Origin: CAZWIT01 sp964533435
Lineage (GTDB): Bacteria > Patescibacteriota > Patescibacteriia > UBA1558 > GWA2-36-10
Direction: 5' to 3'
DNA length: 23,797 bases
NCBI GenBank assembly: GCA_964533435.1
Contig: CAZHLU010000006.1
Location: forward strand, 1 to 23,797
Shown: piece by piece, positions 22,712-23,797 of the stretch
Position numbering within the stretch: the stretch's first letter is position 1
Layout: every line of letters begins with the position of its first letter
Notes under the pieces: generated by a model
Told to the model about the DNA's origin: nothing
Seen by the model: only the letters and a program-made list of their open reading frames with translations
Databases searched by the model: none
Translations under genes and position numbers: made by a program

Positions 22712-22739
22712 AAAAACCCCTTATTTTTTGGGGTTTTTT
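22712..22739 (+). terminator. Intrinsic terminator after rpsI
   Basis: AAAAACCCC and GGGGTTTTT pair around a 9 nt loop (TTATTTTTT), with a run of six T at the end. The A-rich 5' side could let it act on the opposite strand too. It closes the ribosomal operon and separates it from the flippase gene. Confidence 0.9.
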
Positions 22740-22741
22740 GC

Positions 22742-22770
22742 TTTTCAAGGCTTAATTCTTTTGCTATAAT
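22742..22770 (+). promoter_or_regulatory. Extended -10 promoter of the flippase gene
   Basis: TTTTCA (22742-22747) and TATAAT (22765-22770) are 17 nt apart, and TGC directly precedes the -10 box, making an extended -10. Transcription would begin about 6-7 nt after the -10, at or next to the ATG at 22777. That predicts a leaderless mRNA. The promoter lies directly after the upstream terminator. Confidence 0.7.
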
Positions 22771-22776
22771 AAAGTT

Positions 22777-23797
22777 ATGGTAACTGCTCAAAAAATCACT
22801 TCCAATACCACTTGGTACTTACTGGCCTTAGTATTACAAAAGCTAATGTCTTTTGTTTATTTTACTTTGCTAGCAAGACACTTGGGGGCAGAGTTTTTGG
22901 GGCAATATTATTTTGCTATTTCTTTTGCTACTATGTTTTCGGTGGCTATGGATTTTGGTTTATCAACTGTCTTGATCAGAGAAGTGGCTAAAAAACAATT
23001 TGAAGTAGAAAAATTGTTTCAACAAATTTTTAGTTTAAAAATTATTTTAAGCTTAATTACAGCCTTAGTTATTATTGCTTTGGATTTACTATTATTTAGT
23101 AGTGATGCTGTTAGGCCTTTGATTTATTTAACAAGCTTGATAGTTTTGATAGATAGTTTTACTTTATTTTTTTATGCCTATATCAGAGGTCAACAAAATT
23201 TACGTTATGAATCTTTTGGTACTATCTTATTTCAGGCGATTATTATGGTCCTTGGTTTAGTAGCTATGCGTTTGTATATTTCGGTTTGGCCATTTATTAT
23301 TGTTACTTTAATAGCTAGTATAATCAATTTTATTTGGTCAGCTTTTTTCGTTTTAAAAAAATATCAAGTTAAACTTAATTGGCTTTATGATAAAGTTTTG
23401 GTGCAGAAAGTAATTATTATTACTTGGCCTTTTGCTCTGTCGGCTATTTTTGCTAAAGTTTATGCTTATGTTGATAGTTTTATTTTAAAAATATTAAGTA
23501 CCAATAGTCAGCTTGGTTTTTATAGTGTGGCCTATAAAGTTACTTTTGCTTGGCAGTTTATTCCTTTGGCTTTTGTAGCTGCTTTGTATCCAGCTTTTTC
23601 TCATTATTATCAGCACGATAAACAAAACCTAGAACAGATTTTGCGTAAAGCCATCTTTTATTTAGCTTATATTGCTTTGCCAATTGCTGGTGGTATTGCA
23701 ATTTTGGCTGAACCTTTAATTCATCAATTTTATACAAAGAATTTTAGTATTTCTATTTTACCATTACAAATTTTGATTATTAGTTTGCCATTTTTAT
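22777..23797 (+). CDS. Oligosaccharide flippase (Wzx/RfbX, polysaccharide biosynthesis family), 3' partial
   Basis: The frame is open from the ATG to the window end, giving 340 residues of a protein that is usually 420-500. It is very hydrophobic, with at least eight or nine membrane segments visible. The N-terminus (NTTWYLLALVLQKLMSFVYF) and LLARHLGAEFLGQYYFAISF are typical of the MOP-superfamily polysaccharide flippases, as are DFGLSTVLIREVAK, FYAYIRGQQNLRYE and YVDSFILKILSTNSQLGFYS. Such proteins move lipid-linked oligosaccharides across the membrane. It stands apart from the glycosyltransferase cluster by 13 kb but probably handles a similar product. It has its own promoter. Confidence 0.9.
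   Translation, partial: MVTAQKITSNTTWYLLALVLQKLMSFVYFTLLARHLGAEFLGQYYFAISFATMFSVAMDFGLSTVLIREVAKKQFEVEKLFQQIFSLKIILSLITALVIIALDLLLFSSDAVRPLIYLTSLIVLIDSFTLFFYAYIRGQQNLRYESFGTILFQAIIMVLGLVAMRLYISVWPFIIVTLIASIINFIWSAFFVLKKYQVKLNWLYDKVLVQKVIIITWPFALSAIFAKVYAYVDSFILKILSTNSQLGFYSVAYKVTFAWQFIPLAFVAALYPAFSHYYQHDKQNLEQILRKAIFYLAYIALPIAGGIAILAEPLIHQFYTKNFSISILPLQILIISLPFL

Noticed and set aside
1..23797. CRISPR arrays, insertion sequences, tRNA or rRNA genes
   Set aside because: No direct-repeat array, transposase-like protein, terminal repeats or cloverleaf sequence was seen; intergenic space is too small for most of them.

Overview
The window is an AT-rich stretch with every gene on the + strand, packed with 0-40 nt spacers or short overlaps. 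The gene content suggests a Candidate Phyla Radiation (Patescibacteria) bacterium. The supporting signs are a MurG with GGGTLGSVSP and HQQD motifs in place of the usual GGTGGH and HEQN, compact ribosomal proteins (L13 of only 116 residues), a DUF2304 protein beside family 2 glycosyltransferases, an FG-GAP-repeat subtilase, and an almost total lack of Shine-Dalgarno sequences. The standard genetic code fits: TGA ends two genes and interrupts none. The phylum is an inference from memory of such genomes; no marker search was possible.

Layout. (1) 1-1517: the 3' part of a secreted subtilisin-like (S8) protease with a C-terminal FG-GAP propeller of exactly 51-residue repeats. (2) 1519-9292: a surface-glycan cluster made of a dolichyl-phosphate-glucose-synthase-like GT2, a UDP-glucuronate-decarboxylase-like SDR, a DPM1-like GT2, a DUF2304 membrane protein, another GT2, two GT4 enzymes and a GT-C-like membrane protein. 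(3) 9306-10653: a HIT hydrolase, a short RmlA-type nucleotidyltransferase and an Nfu-like Fe-S scaffold. (4) 10749-18660: a peptidoglycan operon, small membrane protein - mraY - murD - ftsW - murG - histidine phosphatase - murC - murB. (5) 18719-22739: tandem near-consensus promoters, then infA - rpmJ - rpsM - rpsK - rpsD - rpoA - rplQ - rplM - rpsI, closed by a strong intrinsic terminator. (6) 22777-23797: the 5' part of a Wzx/RfbX-type flippase with its own extended -10 promoter and probably a leaderless mRNA.

How they fit together. The glycosyltransferases, sugar-nucleotide enzymes and flippase look like parts of a pathway that builds a lipid-linked glycan in the cytoplasm and exports it. 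MraY, MurD, MurC, MurB and MurG make lipid II and FtsW polymerises it. The ribosomal block combines parts of the alpha operon and the L13-S9 operon.

Most notable points: the RNA polymerase alpha subunit has no C-terminal domain and ends in an acidic-then-basic tail; the protease repeats are strictly periodic; the flippase appears leaderless; a phosphatase and an unnamed membrane protein sit inside the cell-wall operon. No mobile element, CRISPR array, rRNA or tRNA was seen. No gene-free stretch exceeds 300 bases; the longest is the infA regulatory region of 222 bases.
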